DNA of 64,000 nt from contig JAHZJK010000024.1 of the NCBI GenBank assembly GCA_022600955.1, forward strand, positions 1 through 64,000, in the 5' to 3' direction. The notes below the pieces were generated by a model, which searched no databases, had not been told where the DNA came from, and saw only the letters and a list, made by a program, of their open reading frames with translations. The DNA is from Gammaproteobacteria bacterium. GTDB taxonomy: Bacteria; Pseudomonadota; Gammaproteobacteria; Steroidobacterales; Woeseiaceae. Of this stretch, positions 26,537 through 34,778 are shown piece by piece. Every line of letters begins with the position of its first letter. Position 1 is the first letter of the stretch. Made by a program: the position numbers and the translations under genes.

Positions 26537-29274
26537 CCTGTATTCTGAAGTGCCTGGGCGATGCCGTTTACCGAAGCGAGCAGCGCATTGAACATTTCTT
26601 CGTCCTGGCCACCCGATTCGCGCCAGCGTGCGAGCAGGTCCACCTGCATCAGGCTCATCGGGTCGACATACGGGTTGCGCAGCATGATGGCGCGTTGCAG
26701 CGTCACATCGCCCTCGAGCAGCGCATCGTGGTCCGAGTACTCGAGGATCAGGTCACGCGTCAGGTCGTATTCGGACTCAATAATCGGGAAGAACTCGTCG
26801 TGCAGATCGCCGGCCAGCTTCGAGTACAGCTTCGCGATACCGAGATCTGACTTCGCGAGCACCATTTCGGTGTCGGCGGTCAGTGATCTGAAGAAATACC
26901 ATTCGCGTACCATTTCTCCAACCGGTTCTTCACCAAACTGATCAAGTGCTTTCTTCAGGCCCGAGCCGATACCGTACCAGCCCGGCAATACAAAGCGTGC
27001 TTGCGTCCAGGAAAACACCCACGGAATTGCACGCAGGTCTTCGATACCCGACTGTGCGCGCCGCGACGACGGGCGTGAGCCAATACGCATTCGTTCTATC
27101 AGGTCAATCGGCGTTGCATTGCGGAAGTACTCATAGAAGTTGGGTGTCTTGTAGACGAGTTTTCGGTACGCACGACGGCTTTCGGCTGCGATTACATCCA
27201 TGATGTCGTGCCACTCGGGCTGGTCGTTGCCGCGATGTCTTGGCATCGCCGTCGCGAGTGCGACGGAACCGGTTGTTTGTTCCAGCGTACGCAGTGCAAT
27301 GCCACGCAAGCCGTATTTTTCATTGATGATCTCGCCTTGCTCGGTTACGCGCAGGCGACCGTTGACGGTTCCGGGTGGGGCGCCAAGAACGGCGGAGTGG
27401 GTCTTGCTGCCACCGCGACTGATGGTGCCGCCGCGGCCATGGAACAGTGTCAGCTCGATGTCGTGGGCTTCGGCAGCTTTGACGATAATTTCCTGCGCGT
27501 TTTGCAGCGCCCAGCGCGCCGAGGCGAGACCACCGTCCTTGTTGCTGTCCGAATAGCCAATCATCACCATCTGCCGGTCTTTGCGGCGCTTCAGGTGCTC
27601 ACGATAAAGATCCGTGCTGATCAGGGCTTCAAGGATGTCGGGGCCGTTGTTCAGATCATCAACCGTTTCGAGCAACGGCGTTACGTCGAGCGGTACGTGA
27701 CCACGCTTGGTGTGCAGCTCGCCCCACTGCGCCAACAGCAACACGGACAGAATATCGTCCGTTCCACGTGTCATGCTGATAATGAAGGGGCCGATGGCGG
27801 CAGCGCCGTATTTGCGCCGGCAGAAAGCGATTGCCTGGAAAACGGCTATTGTCTTGCGCGCCTGCGTGCTCAGGTTCATCGGCGCGCTTTCTCGAGATTC
27901 GATCGCCTCAACGATGCGTGCCGATCGATCCTCAACCGACATTTCGTCCCAGTCGTCTTCACCCAGGCATTCGCCAACGACGTTGCGGTGGACTTCGGCG
28001 TGCTGGCGGACGTCCAGCGTAACCATGTGAAAGCCGAACGTCTTGATGCGGCGCAACAAGCGGGTCACTGAAAACAGACCGGCGTTCGCACCTTTATTCG
28101 CTGCCAGGCTGTCAGCGATCAACTGAATATCTTCGATCAGCTGCGAGACTTTTTCGTACGGGAAGATATCGTCGTCGTAGGTTGACTGCAGGCGTTGCTG
28201 CACAAGCCGCAGGAATACGCGATAAGGCATGTCCCGGTGTCGTGCGGGCACTGCGTGGTACGCCGTCGGGAATACGCCGCGGTATTCATCCAGCTTGCGG
28301 AGCAATGCATCGCTGAACTTGGCGCGCTCCATCGACTGGCTGAGTTTTGCTGCAATCTGTGCACATTCCTTGTAATACAGATCGAGAATCAATGAGCGCT
28401 GTCGCGCGAGTGTGGCACGGATAGTCTTGGCATTGACGTTCGGATTGCCATCCATGTCGCCGCCAACCCAGGAACCGAAATGCAGCAGGTTCGGAACCTC
28501 TATCGAATTGCCTTCGTCGCCATAGATGCGCGCTATTGCCGAATCAAGGTCTTCATAAAAAGGCGGGATGGCGCGGTACAGAACATCCGTGACGAAAAAC
28601 AACACGTGCTCAAGCTCGTCCGAGACGGTCATCTGTTCGGATGGGTGTTCGTCAGTTTGCCAGCCGGTCGTCGCGAGCAGTCGAATGTTCTGTAGTGCAG
28701 CGTCTTTTTCCTGCGGCGTCATTGTCGGATTCAGGAGATTGACGAGATGCCTGACGATGTTTTGCTCTTTGCGCAGTATCGTCCGCCGTGTTGGTTCTGT
28801 TGGATGGGCGGTAAAAATGGGCTCGATCGACAGCGTGTTGATCAGCGCCTGCAGGCGCTCGGCATCGACGCCTGATGCCTTGAGCTTAATGAACGTGTCT
28901 TCAAGCCCACCAGGCTGGTAGTGCACGACGTCACGCAGATACTCACGGCGACGGCGAATCCGATGCACTTTCTCAGCGGTGTTCACCATCTGAAAGTAGG
29001 TGGAGAAACTGCGGATAACCTCAAGTGCCTGCTGCGGCTCCAGCCCACCCACGAGTTCTGCGAGCTCCTCACCGGGCTTCTCATTGTTTTCGCGTCGCCG
29101 GATGGCGCGCAGTCGCGCATTCTCGACAAACTCGAACAGTGCGTCGCCGCTTTGTTCGCGTATCAGGTCGCCCAGCATTGCACCCAGTGTGCGAACGTCG
29201 TCGCGCAGTGCCTGATCCTTGTCCTCGAACGTGATGTCCTGACGTCGAGGTGATTTATGAATCCCGTTACTCAT
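26533..29274 (-). CDS. ppc: phosphoenolpyruvate carboxylase
   Basis: A 913-residue anaplerotic enzyme that carboxylates PEP to oxaloacetate. It has the catalytic histidine motif FTAHPTEPTRRTIL near residue 155, the PEP site FHGRGGTISRGGSKTHSAVLG, and the Arg-rich RIGSRPSSRRAQSGIEDLRAIPWVFSWTQ. The conserved terminus is LQNTG. The glycine loop reads GGTISRGGSKTHSA rather than the commoner GGTVGRGGGPTHLA, a subfamily variant with the essential residues kept. It is monocistronic by appearance and convergent with the DUF4124 gene. Confidence 0.95.
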   Translation of the reverse strand: MSNGIHKSPRRQDITFEDKDQALRDDVRTLGAMLGDLIREQSGDALFEFVENARLRAIRRRENNEKPGEELAELVGGLEPQQALEVIRSFSTYFQMVNTAEKVHRIRRRREYLRDVVHYQPGGLEDTFIKLKASGVDAERLQALINTLSIEPIFTAHPTEPTRRTILRKEQNIVRHLVNLLNPTMTPQEKDAALQNIRLLATTGWQTDEHPSEQMTVSDELEHVLFFVTDVLYRAIPPFYEDLDSAIARIYGDEGNSIEVPNLLHFGSWVGGDMDGNPNVNAKTIRATLARQRSLILDLYYKECAQIAAKLSQSMERAKFSDALLRKLDEYRGVFPTAYHAVPARHRDMPYRVFLRLVQQRLQSTYDDDIFPYEKVSQLIEDIQLIADSLAANKGANAGLFSVTRLLRRIKTFGFHMVTLDVRQHAEVHRNVVGECLGEDDWDEMSVEDRSARIVEAIESRESAPMNLSTQARKTIAVFQAIAFCRRKYGAAAIGPFIISMTRGTDDILSVLLLAQWGELHTKRGHVPLDVTPLLETVDDLNNGPDILEALISTDLYREHLKRRKDRQMVMIGYSDSNKDGGLASARWALQNAQEIIVKAAEAHDIELTLFHGRGGTISRGGSKTHSAVLGAPPGTVNGRLRVTEQGEIINEKYGLRGIALRTLEQTTGSVALATAMPRHRGNDQPEWHDIMDVIAAESRRAYRKLVYKTPNFYEYFRNATPIDLIERMRIGSRPSSRRAQSGIEDLRAIPWVFSWTQARFVLPGWYGIGSGLKKALDQFGEEPVGEMVREWYFFRSLTADTEMVLAKSDLGIAKLYSKLAGDLHDEFFPIIESEYDLTRDLILEYSDHDALLEGDVTLQRAIMLRNPYVDPMSLMQVDLLARWRESGGQDEEMFNALLASVNGIAQALQNTG

Positions 29275-29303
29275 CTTATTATTCTTCTTGTTAGACGGTA
29301 TCG

Positions 29304-29786
29304 CTAGTCGCGGAAGTTCTCGTACTGCAGTGGCAGGTCGAGGTCGGTTTCCTTGAGCATTGCGATAACACTCTGCAGGTCATCGCGCTTTTTGCCGGTC
29401 ACCCGTAGCTTTTCACCCTGTATGGCGGCCTGTACCTTGAGCTTGGCATTCTTGATCTGCTTGACGAGTTTGCGTGCCCGGTCCGCGTCGATTCCGCGCC
29501 GCAGTACGATACGTTGCCGGGCTTCGTTGCCAGTGGTTTCCGGGTCCTGTTCCTCGAGGCAGGCGACGTCAATGCCGCGCCTGGCAAGTTTCTGGTGCAG
29601 GATGTCGAGCATCTGCTTGAGCTGAAAGTCCGATTGCGAAGTCATTGTAATGACGGGGTCGTCGAGCTCATATTTTGAGCCGGTACCCTTGAAATCAAAA
29701 CGTGTCGTTACTTCACGGTTCGCCTGGTCAACGCCGTTGCGAGCCTCGTGGGAATCGAAGTCACTAACTACATCAAATGAGGGCAT
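29304..29786 (-). CDS. yajQ: YajQ family nucleotide/c-di-GMP-binding protein
   Basis: A 160-residue UPF0234 protein. The N-terminus MPSFDVVSDFDSHEARNGVDQANREV fixes the start at 29786; the longer track version adds 23 unrelated residues. Other family motifs are FDFKGTGSKYEL, GIDADRARKLVKQIKNAKLKVQAAIQGEKLRVTGKKRDDLQ, and the ending LPLQYENFRD. Homologues bind nucleotides, and in Xanthomonas and Pseudomonas one binds cyclic di-GMP. That is of interest given the GGDEF protein later in this window, though no link is shown. Confidence 0.95.
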   Translation of the reverse strand: MPSFDVVSDFDSHEARNGVDQANREVTTRFDFKGTGSKYELDDPVITMTSQSDFQLKQMLDILHQKLARRGIDVACLEEQDPETTGNEARQRIVLRRGIDADRARKLVKQIKNAKLKVQAAIQGEKLRVTGKKRDDLQSVIAMLKETDLDLPLQYENFRD

Positions 29787-29941
29787 CGTTGTGTCCCGCC
29801 TGTCCTTCGTTATTGCCTGCTGCGAAAGGTACACCTCAGCATCGTCCGGCGCCAACTTAGCGCGTCATAATGCACAGAAAGCCGCCGACTTGCCGACTAA
29901 TGCGCGCAGCTGCTCGTCGCGGCGCATAGCACTATGGGTTC

Positions 29942-30715
29942 ATGCTCATCGACTTGCGTCCCAGTTTCGTCAGTTCCCGGTGTCCGCTGCTCGCGCAGGA
30001 AGAGGCAGTCGGTTTTCTGCCGTCCGTGCACATGCCAGTGCCCAGGGACTCCGCCTGGGTGCCGATGCAGGTCGACCTGTACGGCTTTCTGTCACACAAC
30101 GGTGACATCGATCTTCCCGCCCTGGAGCAGGCAGTGGCCAGCGCTGTCGACAACGGCGATGCGCTGCACGACGTCACTGAGTGGCGTGAGCCGCTGATCG
30201 AATACGACAGCTGGCTGAATCGTCGCCTCGCCATAGTGATTCGCGGCTGGGGCGATATCGTCGCGGCGCGCGGCGCCGATCCACGTGCGCTAGCGACATT
30301 GCGGGACATGGAGCAACTCGCCGAACACGTCTGTCTGTCCGCACACACGCGGTCGATGCAACTGGCGATTTCGGACGAATGGTGCCCGGCGCTCGACGAG
30401 GCGGGCGCGGAAGTTCTGCACAAGCGGCAATCTCATGACTGGAATTTGCGCTGGCGAGAGGCTGTCGCTGCAGTGGCCGTTCGTCACCGAAACCTTACGA
30501 CGATGTCCCCGTGGGACGTATTTCCACGAGGAAAAAGGGCAGATCTGAGCTATCAGGACCTGTTGCCGCTGATGCGTTTCGCGGATTCGCTGTCATTTCA
30601 GTGCGATGTTTCGATTAGCCACTGGAATGCTAATGAATTCAAGGGCTTCCGACGCCGCGCCGAGGCGGTTCTGCAGTGTAATAGCGGGGCCGGATTCGTT
30701 GCTAAACAGGTATGA
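29942..30715 (+). CDS. hypothetical protein, unrecognised
   Basis: A 257-residue soluble-looking protein I do not recognise. It has no signal peptide or transmembrane segment, and is tryptophan- and arginine-rich (DAWVPMQVDLYGFL, WREPLIEYDSWLNRRLAIVIRGWG, SHWNANEFKGFRRR). A helical middle region contains several His and Cys residues (LAEHVCLSAHTRSMQLAI). Codon use looks like that of its neighbours and the reading frame is clean, so it is a real gene. Only a weak ribosome site precedes the ATG. It is divergent from yajQ (155-base gap) and 55 bases before the transporter gene. Confidence 0.6.
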   Translation: MLIDLRPSFVSSRCPLLAQEEAVGFLPSVHMPVPRDSAWVPMQVDLYGFLSHNGDIDLPALEQAVASAVDNGDALHDVTEWREPLIEYDSWLNRRLAIVIRGWGDIVAARGADPRALATLRDMEQLAEHVCLSAHTRSMQLAISDEWCPALDEAGAEVLHKRQSHDWNLRWREAVAAVAVRHRNLTTMSPWDVFPRGKRADLSYQDLLPLMRFADSLSFQCDVSISHWNANEFKGFRRRAEAVLQCNSGAGFVAKQV

Positions 30716-30770
30716 ACTAGGATACGGTCTATTGCCGCCCATTTGGGTGAAGGATCTTTGAGAGGCACTG

Positions 30771-32609
30771 TTGCAACCGATCACTCCTGACGCCCACGGA
30801 CTAGCCGTTCTGGTTCTGACAGCCGTCGCGCTGTTCCTGTTTACGCGCGACAATATTCCGCTTGAGTCATCGTCACTCGCGATCCTTATTCTTCTCGTCG
30901 CCGGCTTCCAGCTGGTGCCCTACGAGAAAGCGGGCGAACTTGTGCTGCGCCCGACAGATTTCTTCCTGGGGTTTGGTAACGAGGCGCTCGTCGCGATCTG
31001 TGCGCTGATGATGGTCGGCAAAGCGCTGGAAACAACAGGCGCCTTGCAGCCGCTGGCGAATGTCGTCAGTCGCGCGTGGTCGAAGAACCCGGCACTCGCC
31101 CTTGTAACAACACTGGTCGCCGGAGCGATCCTGAGTGCGTTCATGAACAACACGCCGATCGTCGTGTTGCTGATGCCGATACTCGTCGGCGCGTCCTTGC
31201 GCGCCAAGTTTCCGGTCTCCGGTGTCATGCTGCCCATGGGACTTGCGACGATTGTCGGCGGCATGTCGACAACCATCGGAACATCGACCAACCTGCTGGT
31301 CGTTGGTATCTCACGCGATATGGGCATGCACGAGTTCAGCCTGTTTGAGTGGGTGCTGCCGGTCGCGATTGTTGGTGGTGTCGGTTTGCTGTTTCTGTGG
31401 TTGGTCGCGCCGTGGCTGCTACCTGACAGGACGCCGCCAATGGCGGACACAACGCCAAGGATCTTTACGGCACAGCTGCACGTGAAGGAGGATGGCTTCG
31501 CGGATGGCAAGACCCTCTCCGAGGTGCTCGCCAAAGCGGGCGGGAACCTGCGTATCGACAAGATCCAGCGCACCGAGTCCCTGTTTCTGGCCAAATTGCC
31601 GTCAGTTAAAATCCAGGCTGGAGACCGCCTCTTTATCAAGGACTCCCCGGAAAATCTCAAACACTATGAGAGCCTGCTGGGCGCAACGCTTTTCAATATT
31701 TCGGACAACGAACACCCAATTGATGAAGAGACGCCGCTGAAAGCGGAAGGCCAGCAACTCGCCGAGGTTGTCGTGACGCGTGGTTCGCCATTGCATTTAC
31801 GCAGCCTTGCCGCGGCCCGCTTCAGCAATAGCTACGGCTTGCTGCCGCTCGCGCTGCATCGGGCTCGGGCGCAGAGCTCCCAGGTCGCTGGAGATCTGAA
31901 CCTGATTCGCCTGCGTGCCGGTGATGTGTTGTTGGTGCAGGGTACGAGCGAAGCGATCGCCAACCTCAAGGACAGCGGTAGCATGCTGGTGCTTGATGGC
32001 ACGACAGACTTGCCACAAACGCATCACGCGAAACGCGCGCTGTTCATTATGGGTGGTGTTGTCCTCGCTGCCGCGCTTGGCATCATGCCGATTGCCGTCA
32101 GCGCACTGGTCGGGCTGGGACTGATGATCGCAACAGGCTGCCTCGGCTGGCGGGACGCGACGACGGCGTTGTCCATTCCCGTCATTATGATCATCGTTAC
32201 GTCGCTGGCGCTGGGCACAGCATTGTTAAAGACCGGTATGGCCGCTTATCTCGCGCTGACATTCGTCAACATGGCATCGGGATTGCCCCCGCCCATGATT
32301 CTGAGTGCATTCCTGCTGCTTATGACGATCATGACAAATGTGGTTTCCAACAATGCCGCCGCGGCGATTGGAACGCCGATCGCGATCAGTATTGCGCAGC
32401 AATTGGACGTTAGTGCAGAACCCTTCGTTCTGGCCGTGCTGTTTGGCGCCAATATGAGTTTTGCGACGCCCTACGGTTACCAGACGAATTTGCTGGTCAT
32501 GAGTGCCGGCGGCTACAAATTTGCAGACTTCCTGAGGGTGGGAATCCCGCTGACGCTGATCATGTGGCTCGGCTTTTCGCTTATATTGCCGGTTCTGTAT
32601 CAGCTGTAA
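30771..32609 (+). CDS. DASS/SLC13-type transporter with two TrkA_C domains
   Basis: A 612-residue membrane protein of the divalent anion:sodium symporter type. An N-terminal helix block contains the MMVGKALETTGAL and AFMNNTPIVVLLMP motifs and the STTIGTSTNLLVVG signature. A cytosolic middle part (about 210-405) carries two RCK_C/TrkA_C domains (LSEVLAKAGGNLRIDKIQR; GDVLLVQGTSEAIANLKDSG), and a second helix block repeats the pattern (NVVSNNAAAAIGTPIAI, YGYQTNLLVMSAGGYK). Sulfate or a dicarboxylate is the usual substrate; the sequence does not decide. The start is TTG with AGAGG five bases upstream. Confidence 0.87.
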   Translation: MQPITPDAHGLAVLVLTAVALFLFTRDNIPLESSSLAILILLVAGFQLVPYEKAGELVLRPTDFFLGFGNEALVAICALMMVGKALETTGALQPLANVVSRAWSKNPALALVTTLVAGAILSAFMNNTPIVVLLMPILVGASLRAKFPVSGVMLPMGLATIVGGMSTTIGTSTNLLVVGISRDMGMHEFSLFEWVLPVAIVGGVGLLFLWLVAPWLLPDRTPPMADTTPRIFTAQLHVKEDGFADGKTLSEVLAKAGGNLRIDKIQRTESLFLAKLPSVKIQAGDRLFIKDSPENLKHYESLLGATLFNISDNEHPIDEETPLKAEGQQLAEVVVTRGSPLHLRSLAAARFSNSYGLLPLALHRARAQSSQVAGDLNLIRLRAGDVLLVQGTSEAIANLKDSGSMLVLDGTTDLPQTHHAKRALFIMGGVVLAAALGIMPIAVSALVGLGLMIATGCLGWRDATTALSIPVIMIIVTSLALGTALLKTGMAAYLALTFVNMASGLPPPMILSAFLLLMTIMTNVVSNNAAAAIGTPIAISIAQQLDVSAEPFVLAVLFGANMSFATPYGYQTNLLVMSAGGYKFADFLRVGIPLTLIMWLGFSLILPVLYQL

Positions 32610-32621
32610 CTGAAACGCGGC

Positions 32622-32650
32622 TTGACGGGGGGTGGCGGCATGGTAATACT
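32622..32650 (+). promoter_or_regulatory. putative trp operon promoter
   Basis: TTGACG (5 of 6 to the sigma-70 -35 box), a 17-base spacer, then AATACT (4 of 6 to the -10 box, overlapping an extended-10-like TGGTAATAC). It lies immediately upstream of the tryptophan leader peptide. Predicted initiation would fall around 32656-32658, at or next to one candidate ATG of the leader peptide. Confidence 0.6.
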
Positions 32651-32657
32651 CAGCCGC

Positions 32658-32714
32658 ATGAATGCTTCACTCATCAACAACTGGTGGTGGCAGTCCACAG
32701 GGGCTGCTCGCTGA
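32658..32714 (+). CDS. trpL: trp operon leader peptide
   Basis: An 18-codon ORF reading MNASLINNWWWQSTGAAR with three tandem UGG codons and a UGA stop, too short for the ORF track. Ribosomes stalling at the Trp codons when charged tRNA-Trp is scarce would favour antitermination into trpE. An in-frame ATG at 32640 (MVILSR extension) preceded by a G-rich SD-like stretch (GGGGGGTGG) is an alternative start. If the promoter called here is right, the 32658 ATG would be nearly leaderless, so the true start is open. Confidence 0.85.
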   Translation: MNASLINNWWWQSTGAAR

Positions 32715-32740
32715 CTATTAGCTGAGCGAATACATATTCA

Positions 32741-32777
32741 AAGCCCATCTCTGACAAAACAGGGATGGGCTTTTTTC
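32741..32777 (+). terminator. trp attenuator terminator
   Basis: AAGCCCATCTCT-GACAAAAC-AGGGATGGGCTT forms a 12-bp stem with one G-U pair and an 8-base loop, followed by TTTTC. It is a strong rho-independent terminator placed 16-17 bases before trpE and after the Trp-rich leader peptide, the position required for attenuation. Confidence 0.92.
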
Positions 32778-32793
32778 GTTTTAGGAATGACTT

Positions 32794-34176
32794 ATGCAGG
32801 CACCATTCGACATTGCCGCGGATCTGGACACACCGGTCTCCGCGTACCTCAAGCTGGATTCGCTGCGCCCCCGGTTTTTGCTCGAGAGCGTCGAGGGTGG
32901 AGAGCGTCTCGCGCGCTATTCGTTCCTAGGCTTTGGCGATGCTGTCGAGGTGCGCATGGATAGCGACGCTTTGACCATTAATGGTCAGCGGGAGTCGCGG
33001 CCGAAAAACCAGCAGCAGTACCTGGACGCGCTGCGACGTGCTATCGAGCTGGCACCACGGCCGCAACCCGACGACGGCCTGCCGTTTTCGGGTGGCCTGG
33101 TGGGCGTCTCGGGCTATGACGTCGTGCGCCTGTTCGAACGCCTCCCGGAAGACACTCAGAAACAGACCGGCGTTCCCGATGCCGCGTTTGTTGCACCCGT
33201 CTCACTGCTGGTATTCGATCACCTGACGCGGCGCGTCGCACTGTTACACGACGGTCCTGAAGCTGAGCGCCAGGTTTTGAGGGATGAAGTGATCAAGCTG
33301 TTGCACGGGGCGATCCCGGCGCGGCCCGAGCAGGTTTCCATTTCGCCCGCCGAGGCGAGCCTGACGGAACAGGAATTTTCGGAGCGGGTCGAGGCGTGCA
33401 AGGACTACATCGCATCGGGCGACATCTATCAAATTGTTCTGTCTGTATTGTTTCGCGGAAAGACCGACGTGGCTCCATTCGAGGTCTACCGTGCACTGCG
33501 CTTGTTGAACCCGTCCCCGTACATGTTCTTCTTCGATTTTGACGATCTGCAGGTGGTCGGCTCTTCGCCGGAGGCGCTCGTCAAACTAAACGGCGCGACG
33601 GCATCGTTGCGGCCGATCGCAGGCACGCTGCCCAGAGGTGCGGACGAAGCCGGTGACGTTGCCAACGAAGCAGCGCTGCTGGCGGACCCTAAAGAAGCGG
33701 CCGAGCATGTGATGCTGGTCGACCTTGCTCGCAATGATCTTGGACGTGTGGCCAGTGCGGGCAGCGTATTTGTCGATCCGTATCGGGCGATTGAGCGCTA
33801 CAGTCATGTGATGCACATTGTGAGTGGCGTGCAAGGTGAGCTGCACGCCAGCTTCGATCAATTCGATCTGTTCGCCGCGAGTTTTCCGGCAGGCACACTG
33901 GTCGGTGCGCCGAAGGTGCGCGCCATGCAGATCATCGAGGAGATGGAGCAGGTTGGGCGCGGTCTGTATGCCGGGACAGCCGGTTACTTTGGGCTTAGTG
34001 GAGACATGGACCAGGCCATTACGATTCGAACGCTGGTGTTCTCCGGTGATGAGTACAGTTTTCAGGCGGGTGCAGGTATCGTTGCCGACTCTGTTCCGGC
34101 CAGGGAGTACCAGGAAGTGCTGGCAAAAAGTGCCATCTTGCGACGTGCGCTCGAAATTGCTGAGGAGGGTTTGTAA
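32794..34176 (+). CDS. trpE: anthranilate synthase component I
   Basis: A 460-residue chorismate-utilising enzyme that makes anthranilate using ammonia supplied by TrpG. The feedback site for tryptophan is visible as FLLESVEGGERLARYSFLG near residue 28. Catalytic-domain motifs are SGDIYQIVLS, RPIAGTLPRGAD, LVDLARNDLGRVA, HIVSGVQGEL and FPAGTLVGAPKVRAM. It is slightly shorter than most TrpE proteins through compact loops. AGGAA precedes the ATG, and the gene begins about 17 bases after the attenuator terminator. The stop overlaps the trpG start. Confidence 0.96.
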   Translation: MQAPFDIAADLDTPVSAYLKLDSLRPRFLLESVEGGERLARYSFLGFGDAVEVRMDSDALTINGQRESRPKNQQQYLDALRRAIELAPRPQPDDGLPFSGGLVGVSGYDVVRLFERLPEDTQKQTGVPDAAFVAPVSLLVFDHLTRRVALLHDGPEAERQVLRDEVIKLLHGAIPARPEQVSISPAEASLTEQEFSERVEACKDYIASGDIYQIVLSVLFRGKTDVAPFEVYRALRLLNPSPYMFFFDFDDLQVVGSSPEALVKLNGATASLRPIAGTLPRGADEAGDVANEAALLADPKEAAEHVMLVDLARNDLGRVASAGSVFVDPYRAIERYSHVMHIVSGVQGELHASFDQFDLFAASFPAGTLVGAPKVRAMQIIEEMEQVGRGLYAGTAGYFGLSGDMDQAITIRTLVFSGDEYSFQAGAGIVADSVPAREYQEVLAKSAILRRALEIAEEGL

Positions 34177-34778
34177 TGCCAGCGTCAACTGACTTCGCAC
34201 ATGTTCGCATGCTGTTGATTGATAACTACGACTCATTCACCTACAACCTTGTGCAGGCGTTTGCGGCGAATGGTGCGAACGTGATGGTCTACCGCAATGA
34301 CGTGATTACGGTGCAAGAAGGCGTCGCGCTGGAACCGACACATCTTGTGATCTCACCCGGACCGGGACGACCGGAAGGCGCCGGCATTTCGCTGGACATG
34401 ATCGCTGCGTTTGCCGGCAAGCTTCCGATACTTGGCGTCTGTCTCGGGCACCAGAGTATTGTGCAACAACTCGGTGGCAAAATCGTTCGGGCAGAACGAC
34501 TGATGCATGGCAAGACATCGCACATCAAGCACGATGGCAAGACTATCTTCGACGGTATTTCACAACCGTTCGAGGTGGGCCGGTACCACTCGCTCTGCGC
34601 AGAGCAGGAGACTCTGCCTGATGCACTGGAGGTCACCGCTGAGACTGACCGCGGCGAGATTATGGGCGTACGTCACAGAACGCTGCAGATTGAAGGTGTG
34701 CAGTTTCACCCGGAGAGCGTCCTGACACCCGAGGGCGAAACCCTGATGAACAACTTCATGCGCATGGGGACATCATGA
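34176..34778 (+). CDS. trpG: anthranilate synthase component II (glutamine amidotransferase)
   Basis: A 200-residue class I glutamine amidotransferase that feeds ammonia to TrpE. LLIDNYDSFTYNLVQAF is the N-terminal signature, the nucleophile Cys lies in LGVCLGHQSIVQ, and the His/Glu pair in VQFHPESVLTPEG. The ATG overlaps the trpE TAA (TAATG) with GAGGAGGGT upstream; an internal ATG at 34209 (MLLIDNYDSF) is a possible shorter start. The gene is free-standing, not fused to trpD as in E. coli. It may also serve folate synthesis if no separate pabA exists. Confidence 0.95.
   Translation: MPASTDFAHVRMLLIDNYDSFTYNLVQAFAANGANVMVYRNDVITVQEGVALEPTHLVISPGPGRPEGAGISLDMIAAFAGKLPILGVCLGHQSIVQQLGGKIVRAERLMHGKTSHIKHDGKTIFDGISQPFEVGRYHSLCAEQETLPDALEVTAETDRGEIMGVRHRTLQIEGVQFHPESVLTPEGETLMNNFMRMGTS

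Larger units (their letters stand above)
32640..32793 (+). promoter_or_regulatory. tryptophan attenuator leader region
   Basis: The leader before trpE contains a short ORF with three consecutive Trp codons, followed by a T-run terminator hairpin ending 17-18 bases before trpE. This is the layout of ribosome-mediated transcription attenuation. Visible alternative pairings are GTGG-CAGT-CCAC across the Trp codons, CAGCC (32651) with GGCTG (32702), CTCGCT...AGCTGAG (32707-32727, one bulge), and a possible antiterminator GGGCT (32701) with AGCCC (32742). The antiterminator is only 5 bp as I read it, so the exact switching pairs need computing. Confidence 0.82.

Noticed and set aside
27208-28071. 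287-residue plus-strand ORF inside ppc
   Set aside because: Antisense shadow of phosphoenolpyruvate carboxylase; no motif or ribosome site.
32794-34176. trpE as a truncated gene because of its 460-residue length
   Set aside because: The feedback-site LLES motif and all catalytic motifs are present from start to end, so the short length reflects compact loops.
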